Assembly (NCBI RefSeq): GCF_032118995.1
Contig: NC_092666.1
Coordinates: forward strand, 14,520,501 to 14,584,500
Direction: 5' to 3'
DNA: 64,000 nucleotides
Source: Asterias amurensis
Lineage: Eukaryota > Echinodermata > Asteroidea > Forcipulatida > Asteriidae
Position 1 is the stretch's first letter; every line of letters starts with the position of its first letter. The notes under the pieces were generated by a model. That model ran no database searches, was not told where the DNA came from, and worked only from the letters and a program-made list of their open reading frames with translations. Of the stretch, positions 31,804 to 53,400 are shown in pieces. Position numbers and translations under genes: made by a program.

Positions 31804-33168
31804 ATGATTCGAAGGCGGTTGCACACTCAGAATCTCCTCCTTGCCGGTCTGTTGTCGTCGATGGCGCTGTTTATCTACGTCATGATGACCTCATCAGGTG
31901 GTATCTACGACTACGACGCCGATTTCAACATGCACATTGGAGTACATGTTGACACCCTACCGGACAAGAAGAGTACTTGGAGAGACTGGTGGAAATCTAA
32001 CACCGTGTTGGACGAGAAAGTCTCCGATAAGTACAAAGAAATGAATCAATCGATGTACAGATACGCCATTCCACGTGACTACTCATGTTTTTTGAAAGAT
32101 AAACTTCAGCACCCGGAACTGCCGGATGTCCACTCTGTATTCGCAGACCCGATCGCTGGTTCGGTGGTTTTCGTCGGATTGAAGTTCCGAAAACATGAGT
32201 GGCACAAGGAATTATTTCTGTGCGAGTTTCCAGACGGGAACCAGACTATAAGCGAACCAATCATTGACGATAAACGAAGCTTTGGTTACATGCCTCAATA
32301 TGTAGTTGTGATCACGTGTCATCTTCCGGAACGCTACCGCTGGAGGGCGTACTTTCAGATGACCCTTCGCAGAGCCGGGAGCGAAAACTCCTACACAAAT
32401 TTGACCGTGTGCACATCAGGTGTCACGCCGGAGAAACAGTACCGACTTGCGGTGTGCACGATGGTCAAATCATCGGACAGCTTCATCCCGGAATGGTTGG
32501 ATTTCCACCGCTATGTGGGAGTAGAACACATCTATATCTATGACAACGAGAGAGAAGATGTAACAAAACTACCACAAACAGTCCATGAATATGTAAAGCA
32601 GGGCTTCGTGACTGTCATACCCTGGTCACACAGTGTCTCCCATTATAAAACATACCTTGAGGTTCAGATCGCGCATGAGAACGACTGCATCTGGCGTCAC
32701 AAGCACGACGTTGATTGGATGATGAAGATTGACGTAGATGAGTATATTCAGCCAATGGACGCCAAGCGCCCTCTCATAACAGATTACCTCCAAGACGAGA
32801 CTTTGCAAAATCTCGCGGGACTACGGATCCAAAACTGGTTCTTCGGGCACCCAGAGTACATCACGCCAATCGGGGATTCAGCCATTACGCGTAACCTTTG
32901 GCGCTCAAAAGAACCAACACTTCAGAACACAGGACATGATAAAAACATCCTACGGCCGATTAATGTCCACTATTTTAAAATCCACAATGTAAAGCTTGGG
33001 GGCAATGTCATTTCTGCCGACCCTTACACTGAGCTTCGAATGGTTCACTACCGCGTGGATAACCCAAGGGCAATACGATTCGCTTTGCCAGACTTTAACG
33101 TCAGAGACAAGTCAATGCTTAGGCTCAGAGACCTTGTAAGAGCTAGTAAACTAAACAGATATTCGTAA
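31804..33168 (+). CDS. glycosyltransferase family 92 protein
   Basis: A 454-residue type II membrane protein in one coding exon: basic residues 1-9, membrane anchor about 11-28, stem, then a GT92 domain from about 95 to 440. Motifs match the paralogue at 21219-23015 nearly word for word: MPQYVVVITCHLP, LAVCTMVKS, EWLDFHRYVGVEHIYIYDN, CIWRHKHDVDWMM, KIDVDEY at 308-314 (DxD-like), PTLQNTGHDKNILRPINVHY. It ends soon after the domain (LNRYS) and has no repeat tail. Likely a Golgi glycosyltransferase adding a hexose to glycans; the precise activity is not readable. The two genes are divergent, about 8.8 kb apart, and probably a duplicated pair. The sequence before the ATG (TTCCATAGCAG, about 31772-31782) could be a splice acceptor, so a spliced 5' UTR is plausible here too. 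Confidence 0.88.
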   Translation: MIRRRLHTQNLLLAGLLSSMALFIYVMMTSSGGIYDYDADFNMHIGVHVDTLPDKKSTWRDWWKSNTVLDEKVSDKYKEMNQSMYRYAIPRDYSCFLKDKLQHPELPDVHSVFADPIAGSVVFVGLKFRKHEWHKELFLCEFPDGNQTISEPIIDDKRSFGYMPQYVVVITCHLPERYRWRAYFQMTLRRAGSENSYTNLTVCTSGVTPEKQYRLAVCTMVKSSDSFIPEWLDFHRYVGVEHIYIYDNEREDVTKLPQTVHEYVKQGFVTVIPWSHSVSHYKTYLEVQIAHENDCIWRHKHDVDWMMKIDVDEYIQPMDAKRPLITDYLQDETLQNLAGLRIQNWFFGHPEYITPIGDSAITRNLWRSKEPTLQNTGHDKNILRPINVHYFKIHNVKLGGNVISADPYTELRMVHYRVDNPRAIRFALPDFNVRDKSMLRLRDLVRASKLNRYS

Positions 33169-33235
33169 AGAAACGATTGTGTAAGTTTACTATGCATGTT
33201 CGGGTAACGTAACGCGAATGGGTGACTTTTGGACG

Positions 33236-33345
33236 ATAGGTGGCAGCAGACTCCATTGTTATTGGTAATGTGCGCATGCTCAAAACAACGGAAACTGTGG
33301 GAATATACCTGATAAGTATGCTGCCATCTAGCGTTCGAAAATCTC
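33236..33345. mobile_element. family V short MITE
   Basis: GGTGGCAGCAGACTCCATTG at the left and ATGCTGCCATCTAGCG at the right; TGTGCGCATGCTCAAAAC matches 56285-56305. It starts 68 bp after the GT92 stop, so it may lie in the 3' UTR. Confidence 0.55.
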
Positions 33346-33413
33346 CGAATACTGTTTACTTGAGAACATTTGCAGGAACTAAAAATGTTGAGCACACTAT
33401 ACTACTTTTGCGT

Positions 33414-33797
33414 AAAGCCAGTGTATGGGCACTATTGGTAATTACTCAAAATAAGTATTAGCATAAACCTTACTTGGAACGAGTAATGGGGAGAGGTTGG
33501 TAGTATAAAACATTGTGAGAAACGGCTCCCTCTGACGTGGAGTAGTTTTCGAGAAAGCTGTAATTTTCCACGAATTTGATTTCGAGACCTCAGAATTAGA
33601 TTCTGGGGTCTCGAAATCAAGTATCTGAAAGCACACAACTCCGTGTGACAAGGTTGTTTTTTCTTTCATTATTATCTCGCAACTCCGATGACCGATTGAG
33701 CTCAAATTTTCACAGGTTTGTTATATGTATGCATAGTGCTGAGATACAGCAAGTGAGAAGAGTGGTCTTTGGCAATTACCAATAGTGTTCAGGGTCT
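33414..33797. mobile_element. TTAA-A MITE
   Basis: The core and right end (TTAA 33798-33801) are clear; the left end is decayed. Confidence 0.75.
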
Positions 33798-33799
33798 TT

Positions 33800-34785
33800 A
33801 AAGGCCTTGCATATTTATTTACTAAAGCTTCTATACCAATCCGTGGGGCATATCCTAATAATGTATACCTATGTATTTTATTTCGTTGGTAACATGTTTC
33901 TGCTGAGCATGATTGTGTTAAGCTAAAGTTAATACAAGCTACAGTAAAACTAGGCATGTACAATCTTAGGCACATAATTGCATAATGTGTTTCAAATTAG
34001 CAGTTCACTAGACTTGTGGACAGTCGAGCCATCAGTTCGCGCGAGAGCAGTGATCTCGCGAGAGCACTATCTTAGTGCGTGGGGCCGATTTAACGACTTG
34101 TCCACAAGTCCAGCAGTTCACGCGTGTACGCGCTTTGCACATCTCTCAACCAATGATAGCCTTTAGTCACTAGTAAGTGCACATTTCATCAAACATGGTG
34201 TTTAATGACGTCATGTGCACTCCATCTATTCAAACCCTAAGCATCTATAAGTGGTGATGTATTTAAAATACCCATCGGCGTTTGCAAAGATAATTCAATT
34301 TTGTATTATTATTGTTTCTGTTTTGAAATTAGTCTTGGCCTCAAGATGCTTGCCTCTGTAGCAGTCGTAGCAGTCCTGATCGGGGCGGTACAACTACACG
34401 AACAGCCAGTGGTGCTGTGAAGCAGTTCGTGAGATGTGAGCGCCCTCTTGCCGCGACTCTGTTTATAAAACTGGGCCGTCTTGAAGTCAAGGCTACTTGA
34501 AGGATTCGTAATCATTTGCTAAGTTATAATTATTTTGTAAGGTTTTTAGAATCATATCATACAAAAAGAGACATGTAAATAACTTTCTATGAAATGAAAT
34601 AGATTAAGTTTTCGGATTGTCCATAATATAATGTGTGAAGTATCATGTATGTTTTTAATTCTTTTTTTCACGTTGCTTAGATTGGAAATGCTCCAACACG
34701 TTTGTCTTTTTTTTTTTTTTTTTTCAGTTAAAAGTATACACATTTTTATTTCCATACTTCCATGAAAAATATCAACAATTATTAC
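33800..34785. other. gene-free stretch with small inverted repeats
   Basis: GACTTGTGGACAGTCG (34011) and CGACTTGTCCACAAGTC (34095) are an inverted pair about 100 bp apart. 34125-34260 is a dispersed fragment shared with 9245 and 12610. A poly-T run lies at about 34708-34726. No gene seen. Confidence 0.45.
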
Positions 34786-35083
34786 TTGAAGGTATAAAAC
34801 ATTGTGAGGATCGGTTCCCTCTGAAGTAACATAGTTTTCGAGAAAGAAGTAATTTTCCACGAATTTGATTTCGAGACCTCAGAATTTGACTTTGAGGTCT
34901 CGAAATCAAGCATCTGAAAGCACACAATTTGTGCGACAAGGGCGTTTTTTCTTCCATTTTTTTTTCGCAATGTCGGCGACCAAATATTGAGCTCAAATTT
35001 TTACAAGGTTGAATTTATGCATAATATTGAGATACACCAAGTGAGAAGACTGGTTGACAATTACCAATAGTGTCCAGTGTCTA
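34786..35083. mobile_element. TTAA-A MITE, 5'-truncated
   Basis: Starts at GAAGGTATAAAACATTGTGA and continues to the ATAGTGTCCAGTGTCT end. An (AAAC)n tract follows at 35121-35140. Confidence 0.7.
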
Positions 35084-35441
35084 GTAACAGATGAAATACA
35101 TAGAGTATGGGGCCGTTTTAACGAAACAAACAAACAAACAGGCAGACGAACATGAGACATGACACAACGAGTTCATAATAATTATTAGCGAAAAGATGCA
35201 GAAGAAGCGGTATATAGGTTAGTAAACTTGCACCAAGCCACCCCGAAAAGCCAAATTTGCGCGATTACTTCTTGCGGATAGCCCACCCGGGTGTGCTGGT
35301 GCACATTTGAACTCCGTCACTATTATTTTATTTGCTGAAATCAACGTTTTTTTGTCAAATTATGACGTCACTTTTGGACCAAAAAGGTTGTAATAATTCC
35401 CAAAGTTTTGCGAATTTCCACACAGGAAAATTGTTCAGGAT

Positions 35442-35551
35442 GCTTAAAGACATCTGGACATTATTGGTAATTGTCAAAGACCAGTCTTCTCACTTGGTGT
35501 ATTTCAGCAATTATGCACAAAATAAAAAACCTGTGAAAATTTGAACTCAAA
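35442..35551. mobile_element. TTAA-A fragment
   Basis: Reversed copy of one end (GACATCTGGACATTATTGG) ending in CTGTGAAAATTTGAACTCA; the rest is absent. 35552-36050 beyond it shows nothing recognisable. Confidence 0.6.
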
Positions 35552-36049
35552 AAGGTTTACGTCCCGATTGCTCCGCGCCGTGGGAACCATAGAACAAGCT
35601 TCCATTACACCGACTCTCTGAATGCCAAAATTACGTCGATTTATGACCTTTTTACGATTTGCATCCATAATCTGAATGCATAATCTTTCTGTCATGATAC
35701 TCATGAGTAATTGTACACACAAATATTTAGATTTGGTTCAGCAAATTGGCTTTTCTACAGCTGGACGTGAAACATTGCTCCATGGTAAATCAAACTCGGA
35801 AGATCACGTGATTGTAACGCAACTCTTCGTTTTTTAGTTTTTTTTTAAATAATGCCCGAAAACGGCTAAATTTAATGGTTGTCTTTTTAGCAACTGCTCT
35901 TCTTCGTTCCTGTGGAAGACCTTTGCAGTCACAGTCTTGGTCTAAAAATTGTAACCCAAACGCCCAATGAAGGCGGTGTGTAACTTTAAAACCATACATT
36001 TATCTATATAATTTTGCCTACCTTTCCTTTACAAAGGCTACTGTATGTA

Positions 36050-36290
36050 CGGTGTTCTTTTTTGTTTTTGTACGCGGCGACTTTTTTCGGGCGGCGACTT
36101 TTTTCCTCTGGCGACGACTTTTTTTTCACTCGGCGACCTTCTTTTACGCGGCAACTTTTTGGGTTTGTTTTTTTTTTTTGCTGCTTTTTATATTTTTTAC
36201 GCGGCAAGTTTATTTATTTATTTATTTTTTTCGGCGACTTTTTTTTTTGGCGTTTTTTTATATATTATTTTTTACGCAACAACTTTTTTG
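36050..36290. repeat. degenerate CGGCGACTTTTTT minisatellite
   Basis: Repeated GCGGCGACTTTTTT-like units with variable T runs. Three frames stay open because of composition, giving spurious phenylalanine-rich proteins. Confidence 0.7.
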
Positions 36291-36602
36291 TGCCTTCCGT
36301 GTTGTGATTTTGTTTGAGGGGTTCTCCTCCTGCAAGTCATTCACGCGCAAGCTCCTGGTGAAATCTAGGGAGTGATGTGCCCCCCTCAGATGTTGGAATT
36401 TAAGGCCTATTTCAAGTTATGATGCAACAACTTTTGCTATCGGTAATATCGATCTAAAAAGCAACATAATTATGGCTTCGTATCACAATTATTTCTGCAT
36501 ATGTTTATTTGATGTTCAGACTGCGTTTCATCCCAATCATCACCAGCATCGTGGATGATCCAGACTAGAAATTTTAAGGGGGGCAAATAATAATATTAAA
36601 AT

Positions 36603-36985
36603 AACACGTTGCCTTGGATCGGACGAGTTGCTCTATAAAAAGCGTTTGTAAAAAAAAAAAAATGCATAAAAATATGGTTAGAAAGATGTTTTAAAAGTAG
36701 AATACAATGATCCACACAAGTTTGCCTCGAAATTGCGAGGTTTGCCTTTTACTGTGCGAACCATACACGGTCAGCCATTTATTGGAGTCAAAATTTTGAC
36801 TCCCATATGGCAGACCGTGTTCATAAGTCGACGAGGTAAAAGGAAAACCGTGCAATTTCGAGGCATGTTTGTGTGGATCATTGCATTCTACTTTTACAAC
36901 ATCTTTTTACCCATGTGCATTTCATAACAAACGGCTAAACACGCTTTTCAAAGACCAACTCGGCCGATCCAACGCAACGTGTTCC
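36603..36985. mobile_element. family U MITE, complete
   Basis: Ends AACACGTTGCCTTGGATCGG and CCGATCCAACGCAACGTGTT; a second inner palindrome surrounds GAGTCAAAATTTTGACTC. Partial copies at 14190 and 17830. 36990-37914 before PSMC4 shows no other feature. Confidence 0.75.
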
Positions 36986-37914
36986 TTTAAAGATCGAGCA
37001 TGCAATTGGCCCGAACGCGAAGCCTTACACGACCTGGGATCCGGGGCCCACTCAGTGACCGGGGGAAATACAAAATTAATTTGCATAGATGCTCGTGATG
37101 TGGTATTGGCCAATAAACAGACATATGAATGAACCACATAAAGCCTTTAAATGTGTGCAGTAGTAGAACCTTTCGGGTTTAACAGCATCTTCGGGTGTGA
37201 ATCTATGACACGAATTTTTAGGGCAAATCTGTCAATAGTGAGCAGGCGAGTGTAAAGCCTTCTGCGTGGGTCCGGGCCCGCTGAAGGGCCCGGTAAAATT
37301 GTGCATTAAGATGCTTTGTGGTGCAATCTTAGGACAAGAAAGCGGTGTCACTTCCCGTTACCCCCAGGATTGATGCCCATCGGGACACTTTGTATAGTTG
37401 AGCTGGTCAAGAACACGGGGGGCGTTTGATTGTGTCCCCCACCCTTCCAAAGTTGCTATAGCTTTACAAGTTGCCTTCGACAAGGCCCTTGTTCAGTCAA
37501 GAAGAGTTAGCTATGGATTTATATAATGTACTCTTTTCCAAAGATTATTATTACAATTATTATTCTTTGTAAGAAGCACAATAATAGGCAACACCGTGAA
37601 CACTATGTTCGTCTGATAGCGCCCTCTTTTGAATCAACTTCCTTAAAAGCCTCAGACGGTGAAGAATGTCATCATAAAACAGCCGTCTGCCCTAAGTCAT
37701 CCACGAACCGGTGTCTTTCCAAAACTGTATTTATTGTATAAAAACATACGTATTAAAATAATTTTATATTTTCATAATAAAATTATTTGATAATATTGTT
37801 TAATATTTTTAATTATTTAATTGTAAAGTAAGTTTATAAATGTATATGAAAAGATTAAATTTAACATCTACAGGTATTTTGAAAGGGCTTGACCTCTGAC
37901 ATGCAACAAGCAAC

Positions 37915-48739
<10,825 letters not shown>

Positions 48740-48874
48740 TTTCTTTAAATTATGTGCCACCACTTTAACTAAACAGCGTTTTGGGGAGTCAAGAGTGGCT
48801 TTCAGTCGAATGTGTAAATCACCGGTCAGACCCAGTTTGATGCGGTGTCTAGTGTTTTAACGCTACATACAGTG

Positions 48875-49115
48875 GTGTCTTTTTCTGCCTTTCATCTCTG
48901 TGGACCCTGGTTCGAATCCCACTCCAGACCAGAGCCTTCAGGTCGGCTCATCAGTAGTTTTTTTCCCTACCTTTTACCTCTGTGGACTCTGGTTTAAATT
49001 CCACCTCAGACCGGAGCTTTCAGGTGAGCTCATCAGTGGTGTCTTTCCCTGCCTTTCATCTCTGTGGACCCTGGTACGAATCGCACCTCAGACCAAGGTG
49101 TGTGTGGTTTCAGTA
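48875..49115 (+). repeat. imperfect ~73-bp tandem repeat in the PSMC4 3' region
   Basis: Three imperfect copies of a unit containing TTTCATCTCTGTGGACCCTGG, then TTCGAATCCCACCTCAGACC, can be read one after another, probably a locally duplicated segment with a tRNA-like B-box motif. No coding potential is recognised. Confidence 0.6.
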
Positions 49116-49299
49116 CCTACCTGATTGCAAGGGATTGCAAGGGTTTCCTATCACATCTAAGACTCATTTCTTCTTGTTTCCTACCCATCCTGTTATTGGC
49201 GCTAATTGTGCTGTTGGGTGTGTAGTAAATTAATACGTAGTAAGGACCTGAGAACAAAAGAAGTCTACATTATTTCAGGACTTGAAACACCGTGTGAGT

Positions 49300-49400
49300 C
49301 GCTGCTTGTTTAATTAAGGGAATAAAAGGGTAGCGATGAGTTTTAGACCCGAGCCGAAGGCAGCGACCCTGCACGGCAGCGACCCTGCAAGGTTTTAAAC
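49300..49400. repeat. family R fragment in PSMC4 3' UTR
   Basis: TTAATTAAGGGAATAAAAGGGTAGCGATGAG resembles, in reverse, the end of family R; the rest is absent. Confidence 0.35.
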
Positions 49401-49558
49401 AGATGTTGGGTCTATTTCATACAAAATGTCCACTATTAAGTATAATTTGTATGAAGTAATTTAGTATTACAGATAATTGTAAGAACCCAAAAGCTATATA
49501 GTATGTCAACTGTTTTTGTTGCCAGGTTAAAACTCGTCATGTTTTGTCAATATTTTGA

Positions 49559-49564
49559 AATAAA
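49559..49564 (+). promoter_or_regulatory. polyadenylation signal AATAAA of PSMC4
   Basis: AATAAA lies 820 bp after the PSMC4 stop and about 860 bp before the ETFB start, followed by T-rich sequence. It is the best candidate for the PSMC4 3' end. The 3' UTR contains a short imperfect tandem repeat at 48875-49115. Confidence 0.5.
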
Positions 49565-49579
49565 ACATTCTTCACTCAA

Positions 49580-50368
49580 ATAGGATTGGTTTTATTTTCT
49601 CAATTTGTTCTTAATTTTGGGAAACCCCCAATTCCCTCGCCAACTAACTTCTGAAAGCAAAAAGTTGATATGTTGAAGTGTGGACTATTGATTGAGGCAG
49701 AGAGGTTGGGGGGGGGGGTTGTTACAGGGCAAGTGATGGCCTTTGTTTCAAGAGATGTTTTCGCATACACAAACCAATGTACAATGGACTATCTAGAAAT
49801 GAATAATACAACAGAGGGTGCTGTGGCTAGTGTTATACAGCTTGTTTACTTGAGTCCGAATGTTGTCGTAGAACCAAGACTTGGCAGTTGGTGGCTTTCC
49901 TGGTTATACAATCACCAGACCGTATTTTCTTGTTAACAGGAGAACACCTCCCCCCCCCCCCCCCGCCTCTCCCCCACACCCACCAACAAAATATAATAAT
50001 TTCTGAGATTTAAAGCATACAATGAAGACTCAATTCATTGGTATTTCCCCCAAGTTAAGTTAGTGAATAAATAAATCTCCTGTGTTCAATAATTTGTAGT
50101 TTCGTTTTCCCTCCCCAATTAACCCTTGAAGAAAAGGAAAAATGCCCCACCCCCTCCCCCTCCCCCTCCCAACCACCACCCGGCCCCATCAACCTAGCTC
50201 ATCCGATCCCCCACCCTTGCACACTATAATACTGCTATGTATTGCCCTTCCATGATTGTCTTTAGAAATCTTTTAAAATAATTATATGAAGCATCTTGCG
50301 CGATTTGATTTGGGCATTTTAGTTCCAGACATGCAACAGTCGTCTGTTGCTACACGTACGGTTTCATG
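49580..50368. other. PSMC4-ETFB intergenic region
   Basis: Contains G and C homopolymers (49708-49719 and 49956-49973) and a CCCCCTCCCCCTCCC stretch at 50143-50170. A plus-strand open frame at 49670-49939 lies here but shows no known domain and no splice or promoter context. Confidence 0.4.
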
Positions 50369-50377
50369 TATAAAAAA
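50369..50377 (+). promoter_or_regulatory. possible TATA box of ETFB
   Basis: TATAAAAAA stands 55 bp before the ETFB ATG (50424), so transcription could start near 50395-50402 with a leader of about 25 nt. The C-rich stretch 50140-50215 lies just upstream. The spacing supports it; no other evidence. Confidence 0.4.
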
Positions 50378-50423
50378 GTGACCTTTGCCCTCTGTGCGTT
50401 GCCTGCAACTTGAACGCTTCAAA

Positions 50424-53400
50424 ATGTCTCTTCGTGTGCTGGTCGGTGTGAAAAGAGTGATAGATTATGCCGTCAAGGTAACTTTTATTTAGCTTTTAAT
50501 TTAGAATATGAGAACTGACAATAGGTCTTAACGGGAATAGATAAATTTGATGGATTTTATTTGGGGAATCACATAAAATCAGTCAATCTTGTCTTCATGA
50601 ATTGATTTGCGGCATGAAAGTTGTGTAATAATTCTCAGCAGCTGATCGGCAGTGTGGTAGGGCGCCCTCAGTCTATTTATGGGAAATAGTTTTACAAAAT
50701 TACCTTTTTTTAGTTTACTTTCTGTTTCATAGCCCCACTTGTGTGGCCAAGGATAGCTGATTCAGCTATCCTTGGCCACACAAGGGGGGCTATCTGTTTC
50801 AGTGCTATGATCACTATAGGCCTAATGACTGCAAAACTGTTGTATCATCCGTACTCCTAGAACTATTTCGGTTTCGTCCGGCTATCGTCTCCCGTAACCT
50901 CAAAGGTTTATATCTCTCATGCGTTTAACGACCCATGGTTCAATCATTGTTCAATGAATTTTGGCATCAGAATCTCTCTTTATTTTAATTCTAATCTCGC
51001 CAAAATTAGGCTCTATGTGTCCTTTGATATCTCAATGTCCGAGGGGGCAACCAGAGAACCCACTCCGCAATCTCAAAAACTGTTAAAAGTTATAAATTCT
51101 TACCGTAATTCAGTCCCCAAATACTCCGTGTTACCACTACACTACAAATGCTGATTGTCCCCGAACTCTGCCGAACGCATCGCCAAGTCCTGACACGTGA
51201 CGAGCGTGTGCATATTATTTTTTTGCTATGGGGTCTCCATCAATAGCTTCAATACAAGGCTTTATTTCATCATGTATTTTAGACATGAAGTGAACAGGTG
51301 TAAAAACTATTTTATAACAAAATCAACATTTTTTCATAAATATAGATTGAGGGCACACTACATCAAAGTCGATCAGGGGTAAAATACGCTTTTTCTTGTT
51401 TGCTTTATTCCTTGGTTTGTGTACTTTTGTGTAACTGGTTGACATTGAATGGTCTCACCTACAGATTCGGGTGCGGCCGGACAAGCTGGGCGTCGTCACA
51501 GATGGCGTCAAGCACAGCATGAATCCATTCGATGAGATTGCTGTGGAAGAAGCCGTCCGATTAAAAGAGAAGAAGATAGCGAAGGAAATCATCGCGATCA
51601 GCTGCGGACCTCCGAAATGTCAAGTAAGAATAACAGCTCATTCGCTTCTATTTTTGGGTAGGAAAGTCTTGTGTCAGATTCAGGGCTCACTGCGGCCAGG
51701 TGATTAGACTGCAGGACTTTCAATCACAAGGTTGTGGGGTCGAATCCCCCAGCTAATCATTGATTTCACAATGACTAGAATAAATATTGTCGTCTAAGTT
51801 ACTGAATCACAATTTCTTGATATGTGTAATTCATTTATAATCATAGACGTTAAACCAATGTTTGTATGAGAGAGATTTTATATACCTTGTAGGTTTGCCG
51901 AGTTCCCTTGATGGGAAGATCATTCAAACAAACAAGCAAAGCATGCCTGATACTTCACGAAGGCAACGAAGGCGATTGCCTCTTGATCATTCATTGCCTT
52001 GATCATTCATTGCCTCGGTGCCCTTTACCATAAAGAAAATGCCATGTTGCCCTTGCCCTTTCAAAAACGAAGCGTACAGGACTGTCTCTGGATTGCCTGA
52101 GGCTTATTTTGACAATTTTAAATACCCATTGGCGAGAGTCCAGTTAGTGTTTATCATTTGGCAATTCAGCTCCCCACCAAAAGAGTCCAGCCATGATTTG
52201 AAATACCCACTTGACCACTCTGGCCGGAATCCAGTTGTTTTTAAAGCATTGGGCCAGTAACCCACGTATTGAAAACAGAAGGGGTTCACATTATGTACTT
52301 TTCTATTAAAACAAGCTTTTGGCTAACTTGTTATTTTATGCGTTAGGGCCTATATTGTTGTTATTTGTTTACTCTTTGCTGTTTTTCTTAATTGTGCTGA
52401 TTTTTATGCTTTTGTAGATTGTTGTAATGTGCTTTTGAACATTTTACATGTTTTCATGTTTTATGGTGAAATGCGCACAATAAATGTGGTTTTATTATTG
52501 TTATTATTATTATTATTCCCTCTCCTACCCCATTTCATATCCTTACCCAATCTACCCTAATCTCTCATCTATTCTTCACATGTTCCTTGTATCCTAGCCT
52601 TCTGACAGTCATCTTTATTCAGGACCAGTGTTTTAGTTTCTATTTAGCCTAGGTCGGCCTACAGGTAGTTCTGTAAAACATTTATTTATTTTTCCTGTAG
52701 CTAAACTTTTGTTTGCAAGTTATGTTACTGTACTTTATGAAATGGCCGACCGAATAAACAATATAAATTAATAATAGTAATATTAGAAGGTGCTACATAA
52801 ATTGGTCTTATAATTCAAGCTCTTGCTCTGCTTATCCTGTTAAAAAAAAATAGTCCGTCGCGGGATGGACATCTTGAAGCGCGATGGACATCTTGACACG
52901 CGATTCTAAAAAACACAGTTTATAGTCATCGCTGAGTTCTAAAAAATGTGTCTTTTTGGATCGCATGTCCAGATTTCCATCGCCCGACCATCGCGCGACC
53001 GACTATAACTCGGCCTTTATGCCCTTAGGGGTGTGATGAACCACTATTACAATAATAATAATAAAGACTATTTATTATAGGGCGCCAAAATCTACCAAAA
53101 TGAGGTGCTCAAGGCGCACAGGAGGGGGAACCACACACAGCAAGGAAAATAAGACAAATAGACCAATTACACGTGAGATTAAACAATGTGGTTTTTAACT
53201 TAACCTTGAAAGTATTGAGATTAGAAATTTTGCGGATTTTTTGAAGAGGCAAGTCATTCCAGAGTGTGGGTCCAGCATGGGACCTATCGCCCCATGACTT
53301 GCTACTCTTAGTAACCTGTAGCATGCATACATGTTGGAAGAGCGGAGAGATCGCACAGGAGTAAAAGAGCCCAGTATTATTATTAATATTATTATTAATT

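Noticed and set aside
36014-36375. Phenylalanine-rich open frames in three frames
   Set aside because: A CGGCGACTTTTTT minisatellite explains them; no domain or start context.
49670-49939. 88-codon plus-strand open frame between PSMC4 and ETFB
   Set aside because: Contains a poly-G run and no known domain.
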